A stretch of DNA of 64,000 bases from an uncultured Aliiroseovarius sp. (GTDB lineage: Bacteria > Pseudomonadota > Alphaproteobacteria > Rhodobacterales > Rhodobacteraceae), in the NCBI RefSeq assembly GCF_947492455.1, contig NZ_CANLNB010000002.1, positions 558,001 through 622,000 of the forward strand, written 5' to 3'. The notes beneath the pieces are model-generated. The model worked only from the letters and a program-made list of their open reading frames with translations. It was not told the origin of the DNA and did no database searches. This document shows positions 1-10,755 of this stretch, piece by piece (the first letter of the stretch is position 1; every line of letters begins with the position of its first letter). The position numbers were made by a program, and so were the translations under genes.

Positions 1-265
1 ATTCGGGATCAAGCCCCAGATAACGCGCATAAGAGCGCACGTAGCCCGCAATGAAACCCTGCGACGCGAAGGCCGAGGGATCTGCGTTTTCAATGGCTGC
101 GATGTAGTTGGCTTTGATCTTCAGCTCGCGCTGAACGTCTAAAAGAGACTTCCCAAGAGTCGCACGTTCGCCGCGCATCACATCGCCCAACAGGACCTCG
201 TAGGAATCGAACCCCGTAGGTTGTTCTTCATCCTCGACCCGTGACGTGCTCCAACGCCCGATCAT
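1..265 (-). CDS. Helix-turn-helix domain protein, RodZ/DUF4115-like N-terminus (truncated by window edge)
   Basis: Manual reverse translation MIGRWSTSRVEDEEQPTGFDSYEVLLGDVMRGERATLGKSLLDVQRELKIKANYIAAIENADPSAFASQGFIAGYVRSYARYLGLDPE...; HTH_25-like motif; AGGAG upstream of ATG. Confidence 0.75.
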   Translation of the reverse strand, partial: MIGRWSTSRVEDEEQPTGFDSYEVLLGDVMRGERATLGKSLLDVQRELKIKANYIAAIENADPSAFASQGFIAGYVRSYARYLGLDPE

Positions 266-371
266 ACAACTGCTCCTGATGCCTCTTGTCCCTAGGACAC
301 GATTCGTGGTCCATCGTTTCCCTGCAGGGAAAGTAACACATCACGCAAAATTGTGTATATTAACTTTCGGC

Positions 372-1595
372 TTAGGCCGACAGTTCGGCACGATTTAGCT
401 CACAATGCGACCACAGGCTGTCCAGAGCGCGGACAAGCTTGTCCATTTCGTCCGGGCCGTGAACCGGCGACGGCGTAAACCGCAGGCGCTCTGTGCCGCG
501 AGGAACCGTCGGGAAGTTGATCGGCTGGACGTAAATCCCGAAGTTTTCCAACAACATATCCGACAGCTGCTTCGTGTGCACCGGATCCCCCACGATCACC
601 GGCACAATGTGCGAGCCGTGATCGATGATCGGCAGGCCCATCCCTTTCAGGCGGGTCTTCAGGATCTTGGCTTGGGTCTGGTGCTGGTCACGCAGCGACT
701 GGTCGGTCTTTAGATGCTTAACCGATGCCGCGGCCGCAGCTGCCACCGACGGCGGCAGAGAGGTCGTGAAGATGAAGCCGGGCGCATAAGAACGCACCGC
801 GTCACACATCTTGGCTGATGCGGCGATATAGCCGCCCATCACGCCGTAGGCTTTCGCCAGCGTGCCGTTGATGATGTCGATCCGGTGGGCGAGGTTATCA
901 CGCTCGGTGACCCCCGCTCCGCGCGGGCCGTACATGCCCACCGCGTGAACTTCGTCGATATAGGTCAACGCGCCAAACTCGTCGGCCAGATCGCAGATCT
1001 CTTCAATCGGGCCGAAATCACCGTCCATCGAATAGACGCTTTCAAAGGCGATCAGTTTCGGGGCGGCGGGATCGTCGGCTTCCAAAAGCTCGCGCAGATG
1101 GGCGACATCGTTGTGACGGAAGATGCGCTTGGCACCGCCATTGCGGCGCACGCCCTCGATCATCGAGGCATGGTTCAACGCGTCCGAATAGATGATCAGG
1201 CCGGGGAACAGCTTGGGCAGCGTCGACAGGGTTGCGTCATTGGCGATGTAGGCCGAGGTAAAGACCAGCGCGGCTTCCTTGCGGTGCAGGTCGGCCAGCT
1301 CGGCCTCAAGCCGTTTGTGATAGACCGTGGTGCCCGAAATGTTGCGCGTACCGCCCGAACCAGCGCCGGTGGCGTCGATGGCTTCGTGCATGGCTTCAAG
1401 AACAACCGGATGCTGACCCATGCCCAGATAGTCGTTGCCGCACCATACGGTGACGGGCATTTCGCTGCCATCAGGCTTGGTCCACATGGCATGAGGAAAC
1501 TGCCCTTTGCGGCGTTCAATCTCGATGAAGGTGCGATAGCGCCCTTCCTCATGCAGGCGCGACAGCGCCTCGTCCAGCTTGTTTTCGTAGTCCAA
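372..1595 (-). CDS. hemA: 5-aminolevulinate synthase
   Basis: Strong family sequence ([53 protein letters not shown]); TTG start at 1595 preceded by GGGAGGG (ORF track extends to 1664). Confidence 0.95.
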   Translation of the reverse strand: MDYENKLDEALSRLHEEGRYRTFIEIERRKGQFPHAMWTKPDGSEMPVTVWCGNDYLGMGQHPVVLEAMHEAIDATGAGSGGTRNISGTTVYHKRLEAELADLHRKEAALVFTSAYIANDATLSTLPKLFPGLIIYSDALNHASMIEGVRRNGGAKRIFRHNDVAHLRELLEADDPAAPKLIAFESVYSMDGDFGPIEEICDLADEFGALTYIDEVHAVGMYGPRGAGVTERDNLAHRIDIINGTLAKAYGVMGGYIAASAKMCDAVRSYAPGFIFTTSLPPSVAAAAAASVKHLKTDQSLRDQHQTQAKILKTRLKGMGLPIIDHGSHIVPVIVGDPVHTKQLSDMLLENFGIYVQPINFPTVPRGTERLRFTPSPVHGPDEMDKLVRALDSLWSHCELNRAELSA

Positions 1596-1727
1596 TTTAC
1601 CCTCCCGGGCCGTTTCATCCTGTTCCCTGCGCAGCTTATACAGGGATTCCCCCGCAAAACACATTCAAAAAAACGTATGTCGCGCCTGTTCGCTTGCCCA
1701 TCATCAGGGACTTGGTGCGGTTTTACA

Positions 1728-1741
1728 TTGATCCACCTCAA
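1728..1741. promoter_or_regulatory. Candidate FNR/FnrL-type box TTGATCCACCTCAA
   Basis: One mismatch to TTGAT-N4-ATCAA, upstream of hemA. Confidence 0.4.
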
Positions 1742-1788
1742 ACGGAAGCGTTTTCATAGCCGACGCGACAACTCGTCCAATCCGCGCT

Positions 1789-1806
1789 CAGATCGGATCC
1801 GATCTG
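1789..1806. promoter_or_regulatory. 18-bp perfect palindrome CAGATCGGATCCGATCTG in hemA/M20 divergent intergenic region
   Basis: Read directly from sequence. Confidence 0.5.
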
Positions 1807-1865
1807 GACAGTGGCACTGGCAATGATAGGCTCGGTCCAAATTTTCCCGAGACCGGAGACAAGAC

Positions 1866-3242
1866 ATGTCGCTTGATCAAGTTCTGGACCGCATTGATGC
1901 GGACCTTCCCGACGCCCTCGACCGTTTGATGGAGCTTTTGCGCATCCAGTCGATTTCTACTGACCCTGCCTTTGCAGATCACTGCGTAACCGCTGCTGAC
2001 TGGCTGGCAAATGATCTGAAAACGATTGGTTTTCAGGCGGATAGACGCGACACCCCCGGCCATCCGATGGTTGTGGGGCATGGCGGCGACGGGGATCGCC
2101 ACCTGCTATTCTATGGCCACTATGATGTGCAACCCGTCGATCCGCTGGATAAGTGGGACCACGACCCCTTCGCCCCGTTTGTCGAAGACACGCCCAATGG
2201 CAAGATCATCCGCGCCCGCGGCGCGTCGGACGACAAGGGCCAGTTGATGACCTTCATCGAGGCCTGCCGCGCTTGGAAGGAAGTGCATGGATCGCTCCCT
2301 GCGAAACTGACGATTTTCCTGGAAGGAGAAGAGGAATCAGGTTCGCCGTCGCTGGTGCCCTTCATGGAACAGAATCGTGATGAGCTGACCGCCGATATCG
2401 CGCTGATTTGTGACACTTCGATGGTCAGCCCCGGCGTACCCTCCATCGCCAGCCAGCTGCGCGGCATGCTGAAAGACGAATTCACACTGGTCGGGCCGTC
2501 GCTCGATCTGCACTCGGGTCACTACGGCGGTCCGGGCCTGAACCCGCTGCGCGAAATGTCCCGCATTGTTGCCAGTTTCTATGATGACGAAACCGGTAAG
2601 GTCGCGGTCGAGGGATTCTATGAAGGCGTCCATGACACCCCGACGGAACAGCTGGAAGCGTGGGAAAACTCGGGCTTCGATCAAAAAGCCTATCTGGACA
2701 ATGCGGGCTACACGCAGAGCCACGGCGAAAAGGACCGCTCGTGCCTAGAACAGCAATGGGCGCGCCCGACGCTGGAAGTGAACGGTATCTGGGGCGGCTA
2801 TAACGGCGTCGGCTCGAAGACCGTGATTCCGTCGGAAGCACACTGCAAGATCACCTGCCGCCTTGTGGGCGATATGGATCCTGACAAGCTGCGCGACCGC
2901 GTGCGCGACCATGTCGAGGCGCAGTTGAAGCCCGATATGAAAGTGGTCTGGGACAACGATCTGGAAGGTTCGCCCGCCGCCGTGATGGACATCACCCGCC
3001 CTGAATTCAGCGCCGCCCAGAAAGGGCTGTCGGACGAATGGAATCGCGAGGCTGTCTTTGCGGGCATGGGCGGATCAATCCCGATCGCGGGCTATTTCAA
3101 GTCGATCCTCGGCATGGAAAGCATGCTGGTGGGATTTGCCAATGACGACGACAAGATCCACTCGCCGAACGAGAAATACGACCTGCAGAGCTTCCACAAG
3201 GGCATCCGCAGCTGGGCTAGGATCTTGGCCGAACTGGCCTAA
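1866..3242 (+). CDS. M20 family dipeptidase/metallopeptidase
   Basis: FYGHYDVQPVDP, ARGASDDKGQ, EGEEESGSPS motifs. Confidence 0.92.
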   Translation: MSLDQVLDRIDADLPDALDRLMELLRIQSISTDPAFADHCVTAADWLANDLKTIGFQADRRDTPGHPMVVGHGGDGDRHLLFYGHYDVQPVDPLDKWDHDPFAPFVEDTPNGKIIRARGASDDKGQLMTFIEACRAWKEVHGSLPAKLTIFLEGEEESGSPSLVPFMEQNRDELTADIALICDTSMVSPGVPSIASQLRGMLKDEFTLVGPSLDLHSGHYGGPGLNPLREMSRIVASFYDDETGKVAVEGFYEGVHDTPTEQLEAWENSGFDQKAYLDNAGYTQSHGEKDRSCLEQQWARPTLEVNGIWGGYNGVGSKTVIPSEAHCKITCRLVGDMDPDKLRDRVRDHVEAQLKPDMKVVWDNDLEGSPAAVMDITRPEFSAAQKGLSDEWNREAVFAGMGGSIPIAGYFKSILGMESMLVGFANDDDKIHSPNEKYDLQSFHKGIRSWARILAELA

Positions 3243-3267
3243 GCGAATTTAAATCGCGAAACACACC

Positions 3268-3302
3268 AAAGCCCCGGACGCACCCGCGCTCCGGGGCTTT
3301 TT
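3268..3302 (+). terminator. Rho-independent terminator
   Basis: AAAGCCCCGGA...TCCGGGGCTTTTT. Confidence 0.8.
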
Positions 3303-3514
3303 CATGCCCGCTTCAGGCGCGCCAGTTTCAGAATCAACAGGATCCACGGCACCCCGTGCAGCAGCAAATCGAAGATATCGACAGGCTTCACCAGCGTACC
3401 AGAGGCCAGCATCACCAGCTTCTCCCAAATATGCGGTGGGGCGAAGGGGGCCAGTCCCAAGGTCAGGCAGGCAATAAGGATCAGGGAAAAGGGCATTTCG
3501 TCGATGAAGGACAT
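3302..3514 (-). CDS. Small (70 aa) membrane-associated hypothetical protein
   Basis: MSFIDEMPFSLILIACLTLGLAPFAPPHIWEKL...; hydrophobic segments; the longer track ORF runs into the tRNA. Confidence 0.6.
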   Translation of the reverse strand: MSFIDEMPFSLILIACLTLGLAPFAPPHIWEKLVMLASGTLVKPVDIFDLLLHGVPWILLILKLARLKRA

Positions 3515-3596
3515 AAGGGTCTCCTGATCCAAAGGGTTACACCACACGGGTTCACCTGCCCTAACAGGCCAGATCACTTTATGAAATGTGGTGAAG

Positions 3597-3673
3597 TGGC
3601 GCGGTTGACGGGGCTCGAACCCGCGACCCCCGGCGTGACAGGCCGGTACTCTAACCAACTGAGCTACAACCGC
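3597..3673 (-). tRNA. tRNA-Asp(GTC)
   Basis: GCGGTTGTAGCTCAGTTGGTTAGAGTACCGGCCTGTCACGCCGGGGGTCGCGGGTTCGAGCCCCGTCAACCGCGCCA, CCA encoded. Confidence 0.97.
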
Positions 3674-3825
3674 GCGTAGCGGTGGGAATAGCCCGAGGCC
3701 CGCGGGGGGTCAATGGGGAAAAATGCGGTTTCTGGGGAAAAAGTTTCGGCGCTGATGAGGGCGGCATTTCGACACCCCAACAACGAAAAAACCCCGCCAA
3801 GGGCGGGGCTTCTTTCGGGCAGTGG

Positions 3826-3902
3826 TGGCGCGGTTGACGGGGCTCGAACCCGCGACCCCCGGCGTGACAGGCCGGTACTCTAACCAACTGAGCTACAACC
3901 GC
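3826..3902 (-). tRNA. tRNA-Asp(GTC), second identical copy
   Basis: Identical 77-nt cloverleaf sequence with encoded CCA. Confidence 0.97.
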
Positions 3903-4114
3903 TCACTGCCAGTCTTGCGACTGTTTGGGCGTTCTATTCGCACCCACCGGGGGCGTCAAGCGGCCTTTTGCAGTTTTCGAATTATTTTTTGATGCCCCGG
4001 TCATTGGCGCGAAATCTGGCCAAACATGCCCCCTGCCCGCGCATGACGAACCGCAAAGACGTCCGGAAACAGATGCCCCGCGTAGGGATCACATACGATG
4101 CTTTGGGGAAGGAA

Positions 4115-4190
<76 letters not shown>

Positions 4191-4297
4191 GCCGTGGGAC
4201 GCGACATATCGCTATTCGCCGGGGCTTGGCAAGAGGTGAAATCCACTTTTTTCATTTTCTGACGCACACGCATTAAAACTGGACGCTGAGTTACTTT

Positions 4298-5350
4298 GTG
4301 TGCATGGCAAAGCGCGCTAAACTGCGTTCGTTAGCTATCAGGTTTGCCATGCAAGAACCCGTCGTTCCAAAGGGCGTTGCCCATGTCGTCGTCACCCCTC
4401 CGGCCGAGCCCGAAACGATTGTGTTCGTGCTGCTGGACAACCTGTCGATGCTGGCCTTTACGTCTGCCATTGAACCCTTGCGCATTGCGAACCAGTTGAC
4501 GGGGCATATCCTGTATCGCTGGACAACCATGTCGGCTGATGGCGAAAATGTGCGCTGTTCAAATGGGATCGAGATCGGCATTGATCGCCCCATTGGCGAG
4601 ACTCCCGCCAATAGCCGGGTCTTCGTGTGCTCGGGTGTTCAGCCCGAGAAATCGCTATCCACCAAAGTATCGGACTGGGTACGGCTGCAATGGCGCCTGG
4701 GGCGCACGGTCGGGTCGCTGTGTACTGGGGCCTATACGCTTGCGAAAGCAGGCATTCTGGGGGGGCACAAGTTCACCCTGCACTGGGAAAACATCGCCCC
4801 CTTCCGTGAACACTTCCCGGATCTGGATCCGGTCGAGCAGCTTTACACCATCGACAATCGCGTCCTGACCTGCGGGGGAGGCGCGGCGGCGACCGACCTG
4901 TTTTTGCGGCTGATCTATGACACGCATGGGCCCGTGCTGTCGCAGGCCGTGTTGAACATGTGCCTGCACACCGTCCAGCGGTCCGAGACGGATCGCCAGC
5001 AAAGCTCGACCTCGGCCACGATCGGGGTGCGCAATGACAAGCTGGTGCGGGTGCTGACCTATTTTGAAGAGAACCTCGAGGACAGCGTCAATCTGGACAT
5101 TGTCACCGAAGAACTCGGCATTTCGCGCCGCCAGATGGAACGCCTGTTCCGCCACCATCTGAACACGACGCCGAAGAAATATCTGCAAGACTTACGCTTG
5201 CAACGCGCCCGCATTCTGCTGGCGGAAACGGACATGCCGGTCGTCGATGTGGCCATCGCCTGTGGCTATGATTCTGCGGCCTATTTCTCGAAACGATTCC
5301 GCGAGACCTTTGGCATGTCCCCCCACCGCTTCTCAGCTGGCGGGGGGTAA
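4298..5350 (+). CDS. GlxA/ArgR-type AraC family regulator (DJ-1/PfpI-like N-domain plus AraC HTH)
   Basis: Amidase-like domain (GSLCTGAYTLAKAGILGG) followed by AraC HTH (RRQMERLFRHHLNTTPKKYLQDLRLQRARILL; FSKRFRETFGMSPHRF); start could be 4349. Confidence 0.9.
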   Translation: MCMAKRAKLRSLAIRFAMQEPVVPKGVAHVVVTPPAEPETIVFVLLDNLSMLAFTSAIEPLRIANQLTGHILYRWTTMSADGENVRCSNGIEIGIDRPIGETPANSRVFVCSGVQPEKSLSTKVSDWVRLQWRLGRTVGSLCTGAYTLAKAGILGGHKFTLHWENIAPFREHFPDLDPVEQLYTIDNRVLTCGGGAAATDLFLRLIYDTHGPVLSQAVLNMCLHTVQRSETDRQQSSTSATIGVRNDKLVRVLTYFEENLEDSVNLDIVTEELGISRRQMERLFRHHLNTTPKKYLQDLRLQRARILLAETDMPVVDVAIACGYDSAAYFSKRFRETFGMSPHRFSAGGG

Positions 5351-5354
5351 GTCC

Positions 5355-6326
5355 TTATCTGGCTTTCTTGTAGTGGAAGATGAAGCCTAGGAAGTTCAGC
5401 AGCAGTTGGGCGGCCAGAATCTGCGTGCTTTCGGTCGGATCATAGGCGGGCGCCACCTCGACCAGATCAATGCCCACCACATCGCCGCGTTTACTGAGTC
5501 CCTGTAGGATCTCCAGCACGTCGTAGTACGCAAAGCCCCCGTGGCTGGGCGTGCCTGTGCCCGGTGCAATCGACGGGCAGAAAGCATCGATGTCGATGGT
5601 TACGTAATAGCGCGCGCCTTCCGGAATGCGGTCCAACACGCCGTCCGTGCCCAGCTTACGCACCTGCCGCACCGACAGGATGTCCGAACCGCGCGCTCGC
5701 GCGTCGTCATAGCCTTCCTTCGCGGTCGAGGACACGTTGCGAATCCCCAGCTGCGTCATGCCCGAGACATAGTCCTTCTCGATCGCGCGGCGCATGGGAT
5801 TGCCGTGGCCCTCGGTCACGCCGTGGCGTTCGTCGACGAAATCCAGATGGGCGTCGATTTGCACCACATGAATCGGCCCCTTTTCGGCGCAGTCTTCCTC
5901 GAACGCGCGAATGCAGGGAATGTTGATCGAGTGATCCCCGCCGATGGTCACCGGCAACGCGCCTGCGTCCAAAATCTTCTTCACGCCATATTCGATGTTG
6001 GCGTGGCTTTTATCGGTCATGGTGTGGACGATATCCGCATCCCCCAGATCGACGATCCGCACGTCACTGCCAAGATAGGTCGCGTCATCCTCGTGATCAT
6101 AGGCCCCCGCATGGCCGAAGCTGAACAGGGTCGAGGCCTCGCGCACCGCCCGCGGGCCAAACCGTGCGCCGGACCGGTATTGGCAGCCGAAATCGAACGG
6201 CGCGCCAAGAACGGCCACATCGGCGTCAATCTGATCCCAATTTTCCACGTAGGGCTTCTTGCCAAAGGTGGCGATTCCGACAAATGGCAGGTTCAACCGA
6301 CCGCCTGCATAGCCATGTTCTGACAT
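5355..6326 (-). CDS. speB: Agmatinase/ureohydrolase family protein
   Basis: GGDHSI, QIDAHLDF, TIDIDAFCPSIAPGTGTPSHGG metal-binding motifs; MSEHGYAGG start. Confidence 0.88.
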   Translation of the reverse strand: MSEHGYAGGRLNLPFVGIATFGKKPYVENWDQIDADVAVLGAPFDFGCQYRSGARFGPRAVREASTLFSFGHAGAYDHEDDATYLGSDVRIVDLGDADIVHTMTDKSHANIEYGVKKILDAGALPVTIGGDHSINIPCIRAFEEDCAEKGPIHVVQIDAHLDFVDERHGVTEGHGNPMRRAIEKDYVSGMTQLGIRNVSSTAKEGYDDARARGSDILSVRQVRKLGTDGVLDRIPEGARYYVTIDIDAFCPSIAPGTGTPSHGGFAYYDVLEILQGLSKRGDVVGIDLVEVAPAYDPTESTQILAAQLLLNFLGFIFHYKKAR

Positions 6327-6528
6327 GCGTTCCTCCTGTTGCGTGACCGGAGAAGTGAACCGGAAAACCTGCAAAGAGGAAAGCAAAATTCGCCGAAGCT
6401 TGGCATACATTTACCCTATGTTTCGCGTGCACTTGGGCTTGAACCGGGGACCCGCCGCGCCCTAGATTGGTCCAAGCGGCGCGGCGCGCGTATTTGCAAC
6501 CTATGACGACTGAGTATTGGGGCCCGGT

Positions 6529-7281
6529 TTGAGCGAACTTCTTTTTGACGGCACCTCTCTCCGGGTCATTGGAAGCTCGGTCGACCGCCCAAAACTGTTC
6601 GTCACTTTCGACCATTGGCGGCGCCATCGTGCGTCATTCCCGGACTACACACCCTCCAAGACCGCTCTGGAGCACGGCTTTGGGCATATCTACGTCCAAA
6701 CGGCAGAGAACGACTGGTTCTTGAACCAAGACACCACCCGATTGCGCGCGTTTCTGTCAGAGCTGTGTCAGGGGAAAGAAAGCTGCTCGGTCGGGTTCTC
6801 GATGGGGGGATATGGGGCGCTTTTGTTCGCCAATGCGCTGCGCCTGCGTCGGGTTCTGCTTCTGTCCCCGCAATATTCCATCATGCAATCGAAAGCGCCT
6901 TACGAGGCCGGATATCAGCAAGAAGCCGCGTTGCTGGACCCTGCACTGGACCAGCTTGAGCCTTTGGAAGACGGCCACCGTCTGCAGGGCATCATTGCCT
7001 ATGATCCAAGGCAAGCCCCGCAGGATCGTCTGCACGCAGACCACATTCGCGCTTTGCACCCGGACCTTAAGTGCGTCGCCCTGCCCTTTGGCGGTCACAC
7101 AGCGCTGAAGCATATGGATGGCACGGGCGTCACGCGTGACATCATGCAGGCCTTTATCGAAGATGATATCTCGGTCGGGGCGATCCGCGGTGTGCATGGT
7201 CTGATCGGGCGCAATTCGACGCGTTACAAGCAGCGCCTGAAGACCTATCTTAACCAAAGACGCGCGCGTACCACCCGTTAG
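6529..7281 (+). CDS. Alpha/beta-hydrolase-fold hypothetical protein
   Basis: GFSMGGYGALLFANALRL nucleophile elbow; likely TTG start. Confidence 0.65.
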   Translation: MSELLFDGTSLRVIGSSVDRPKLFVTFDHWRRHRASFPDYTPSKTALEHGFGHIYVQTAENDWFLNQDTTRLRAFLSELCQGKESCSVGFSMGGYGALLFANALRLRRVLLLSPQYSIMQSKAPYEAGYQQEAALLDPALDQLEPLEDGHRLQGIIAYDPRQAPQDRLHADHIRALHPDLKCVALPFGGHTALKHMDGTGVTRDIMQAFIEDDISVGAIRGVHGLIGRNSTRYKQRLKTYLNQRRARTTR

Positions 7282-7313
7282 CCAATGGTGCCATCACTTT
7301 GTATTCAAAGGGA

Positions 7314-7389
<76 letters not shown>

Positions 7390-7462
7390 CCGACTGGACG
7401 CTATGTAGCGCCGCCGCGTCGGGGGTGCAAGAGGCAGAATGCAGCCAATTCCCGCGTAAATG

Positions 7463-7494
7463 AAAAAGGGCGCGACAGATACCTGCCGCGCCCC
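7463..7494 (-). terminator. Terminator downstream of lon
   Basis: GGGGCGCGGCAGGTATCTGTCGCGCCCTTTTT on minus strand. Confidence 0.75.
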
Positions 7495-7519
7495 AGAATT
7501 TTTGCCGATCCGGTCAGGA

Positions 7520-9925
7520 TCAGTGCGCCACGGCACCCGATCCGCCCGCATCCTTGGCCAGCGCTTTCGCGGCGGCCTCTTCTGCGGCTTCGTCCCATTC
7601 GACGGCTTCCGGCTTGCGCACCAAAGCGTGTTCCAGAACCTCGGACACATGGCTGACGGGAATGATGGTCAGCCCCTCTTTCACGTTGTCCGGGATCTCG
7701 CGCAGGTCTTTTTCGTTTTCCTGCGGAATGAGAACCGTCTTGATGCCCCCGCGCAACGCAGCCAGCAGCTTTTCTTTCAAGCCACCAATGGCCAGCGCAT
7801 TGCCGCGCAGCGTCACCTCGCCCGTCATGGCGATGTCCTTTTTCACCGGAATGCCCGTCAGGACAGACACGATCGACGTCACCATGGCCAGACCGGCCGA
7901 CGGACCATCCTTGGGCGTCGCGCCTTCCGGCACGTGCACGTGGATGTCCCACTTTTCGAACTGGGGCGGCTTCACGCCAATCTCAGGCGCGACCGAGCGG
8001 ACATACGAGCTGGCCGCATCAATCGATTCCTTCATGACGTCGCCCAGTTTCCCGGTGGTCTTCATCCGACCTTTACCCGGCAGACGCAGAGCCTCGATCG
8101 ACAGCAGATCACCACCAACGCTGGTCCAAGCCAGCCCGGTGACAACACCCACCTGATCCTCTTGTTCGGCCAATCCAAAGCGGTGCTTGCGCACGCCCAG
8201 ATAGTCGTCCAGCAGATCTGGGGTTACATCGACGGTCTCGACCTCTTTCTTCACCAGCTTGGTGACGGCTTTCCGCGCCAGTTTCGCCAGCTCGCGCTTC
8301 AGGTTCCGCACGCCCGCCTCGCGGGTGTAATAGCGGATCACATCCGTCAAAGCGCCTTCCGAGACCGAGAATTCGCCCTTCTTCAGCCCGTGATCCTTGA
8401 TGGTCTGGGGCAGCAGGTGGCGCGAGGCGATCTCGCGCTTCTCGTCCTCGGTGTAGCCGGCCAGTGAAATGATCTCCATCCGGTCCAGAAGCGGGCCCGG
8501 CATGTTGTAAGAGTTCGCGGTGGTCAGGAACATCACGTTCGACAGGTCGTATTCCACTTCAAGATAGTGGTCCACGAAGGTCGAGTTCTGTTCCGGGTCC
8601 AGCACTTCCAGCATCGCCGAGGCCGGGTCGCCACGGAAATCCTGCCCCATCTTGTCGATCTCATCGAGCAAGATCAGCGGGTTCGTGGTTTTCGCCTTTT
8701 TCAGCGCCTGGATGATCTTACCGGGCATCGAACCGATATAGGTCCGGCGGTGACCGCGGATTTCGCTTTCATCACGTACGCCACCCAACGAGATACGAAT
8801 GAACTCGCGCCCTGTGGCCTTGGCGACCGATTTCCCAAGCGAAGTTTTACCCACGCCCGGAGGGCCAACAAGGCACATGATCGGGCCTTTCAGCTTCTTC
8901 GAGCGCTGCTGAACAGCCAGATACTCGACGATACGTTCCTTGACCTTCTCAAGCCCATAGTGATCGGCATCCAGAACTTTCTGGGCGTTCACAAGATCCT
9001 TTTTCACGCGGCTTTTCTTGCCCCATGGCAGACCCAGCATCCAGTCCAGATAGTTGCGCACAACCGTGGCTTCCGCCGACATGGGCGACATGTTGCGCAG
9101 CTTCTTCAGCTCGGCATCCGCCTTTTCGCGGGCTTCCTTGGAAAGCTTTGTTTCTTCGATCTTTTCTTCCAGCTCGGCCAGTTCGTTCTGGCCTTCCTCG
9201 CCGTCGCCCAGTTCCTTCTGAATGGCCTTCATCTGCTCATTCAGATAGTACTCACGCTGGGTGCGCTCCATCTGCGACTTCACGCGGGTTTTGATCTTTT
9301 TCTCGACCTTCAGGACGGACATTTCGCCCTGCATCAGGCCAAAGACCTTCTCGAGCCGCTCGGACACGGTGAAGGTTTCCAAAAGCTCCTGCTTCTGTTC
9401 AACCTCGACACCCAGATGACCGGCCACAAGGTCAGCCAGCTTATCGGGCGCGCGCGTCTCGGACACGGCGGCAAGCGCTTCTTCGGGAATGTTTTTCTTG
9501 ATCTTGGCGTAACGCTCGAACTCTTCCCCGACCGAGCGCAGCAGCGCTTCGATTTCGTTCGGGTCGCCCGGACGTTCTTCGATCACCTCGGCAAAAGCTT
9601 CGAAGTAATCGGCATTGTCAACATAGTCGGTGATGCGCACGCGCGACTGCCCTTCGACCAGCACCTTCACGGTGCCATCGGGCAGTTTCAGCAGCTGCAG
9701 CACATTGGCCAGCACGCCGACCTGATAGATGCCGTCCACGTCCGGTTCATCCACGGAAGGGTCGATCTGGCTGGACAGCAGGATCTGCTTGTCATCCGCC
9801 ATCACCTCTTCCAGCGCACGCACGCTTTTCTCGCGTCCAACAAACAGCGGCACGATCATGTGGGGGAACACCACGATGTCGCGCAGCGGCAGGACCGGGA
9901 AGGATTGGCTCAGTTGCTCACTCAT
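7520..9925 (-). CDS. lon: Endopeptidase La (ATP-dependent Lon protease)
   Basis: [55 protein letters not shown]. Confidence 0.98.
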   Translation of the reverse strand: MSEQLSQSFPVLPLRDIVVFPHMIVPLFVGREKSVRALEEVMADDKQILLSSQIDPSVDEPDVDGIYQVGVLANVLQLLKLPDGTVKVLVEGQSRVRITDYVDNADYFEAFAEVIEERPGDPNEIEALLRSVGEEFERYAKIKKNIPEEALAAVSETRAPDKLADLVAGHLGVEVEQKQELLETFTVSERLEKVFGLMQGEMSVLKVEKKIKTRVKSQMERTQREYYLNEQMKAIQKELGDGEEGQNELAELEEKIEETKLSKEAREKADAELKKLRNMSPMSAEATVVRNYLDWMLGLPWGKKSRVKKDLVNAQKVLDADHYGLEKVKERIVEYLAVQQRSKKLKGPIMCLVGPPGVGKTSLGKSVAKATGREFIRISLGGVRDESEIRGHRRTYIGSMPGKIIQALKKAKTTNPLILLDEIDKMGQDFRGDPASAMLEVLDPEQNSTFVDHYLEVEYDLSNVMFLTTANSYNMPGPLLDRMEIISLAGYTEDEKREIASRHLLPQTIKDHGLKKGEFSVSEGALTDVIRYYTREAGVRNLKRELAKLARKAVTKLVKKEVETVDVTPDLLDDYLGVRKHRFGLAEQEDQVGVVTGLAWTSVGGDLLSIEALRLPGKGRMKTTGKLGDVMKESIDAASSYVRSVAPEIGVKPPQFEKWDIHVHVPEGATPKDGPSAGLAMVTSIVSVLTGIPVKKDIAMTGEVTLRGNALAIGGLKEKLLAALRGGIKTVLIPQENEKDLREIPDNVKEGLTIIPVSHVSEVLEHALVRKPEAVEWDEAAEEAAAKALAKDAGGSGAVAH

Positions 9926-10144
9926 TGATCTTCCTTATGGTTGGGCAGTCAGCGTGTCCCCGATATTCGGCAGATCACACGTCCTCCTGGAATTCGGCCT
10001 GTGTCACAGACCTGTCACGCCGAAATGGGGATGCGAATTTGGTATTTCAACCGCGTTCAGCGCGCGCTTCACCCCATAGTGACCAGCAATTTCGCGATCT
10101 ACAAGGCAGGGACCGGAATTATCCACAGGAATTTCGGGCCCGAT

Positions 10145-10630
10145 TTAAAAGACGCCCAGCGCAAGACCCGCGGACAGCGCCGCCCCAAGCTCGCGACAGG
10201 GCGCCAACGCCTCGGTGTCCAGCTGTTTCGGGGCCAGAATGGCTTCGGGCGTTTGGACATGGGTGCAGAGGATCAAGGGCGGCTGGACTTCGCGCAGGCG
10301 CCAGCCGGTGGCGATCCGAGCCAACTGCCGCGCAGCCCCTTCCCCGTCCGACCCCGCACAGATCATCTGGGCATAGGGCCGCCCCTCGATCTGCCCTAGA
10401 ACGGGGTAATAGCAGCGATCAAAGAACTCTTTCATCTGACCGGACAAGCTGGCCAGATTTTCCGGTGCGCAGAACAGATACCCCGCCGCGCCCAGCAGAT
10501 CGTCAGGCCCGGCCTCTTCTGCCGTCAAGATACGCGCCGCCCCCTCTTCACGGGCCGCGTCATACGCCGCCTCAGCCATCTGCCGAGAGCCGCCCGTACG
10601 CGAGTGCCATATGATCAGAAGCTCAGCCAT
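10145..10630 (-). CDS. Flavodoxin family protein / NAD(P)H-dependent FMN reductase-like
   Basis: LLIIWHSRTGGSRQMAEAA FMN-binding loop; start at MAELLI. Confidence 0.75.
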   Translation of the reverse strand: MAELLIIWHSRTGGSRQMAEAAYDAAREEGAARILTAEEAGPDDLLGAAGYLFCAPENLASLSGQMKEFFDRCYYPVLGQIEGRPYAQMICAGSDGEGAARQLARIATGWRLREVQPPLILCTHVQTPEAILAPKQLDTEALAPCRELGAALSAGLALGVF

Positions 10631-10648
10631 GCCCTTCAATACCAACCC

Positions 10649-10742
10649 ACGCATTTTCTTGTCAAAAATATCCCGGGGGAGCATGAGTTTCCGCAGGAAA
10701 ATCATGCGGGGGCAGAGCCCCAACAGGCTCACGAAGTGAGCC
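10649..10742 (+). repeat. Dispersed 3'-end intergenic repeat, copy A
   Basis: CGCATTTTCTTGTCAAAAATATCCCGGGGGAG...GGCTCACGAAGTGAGCC; shared with 14765, 20836 (inverted) and 36293. Confidence 0.75.
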
Positions 10743-10755
10743 ACCAAACACCATA

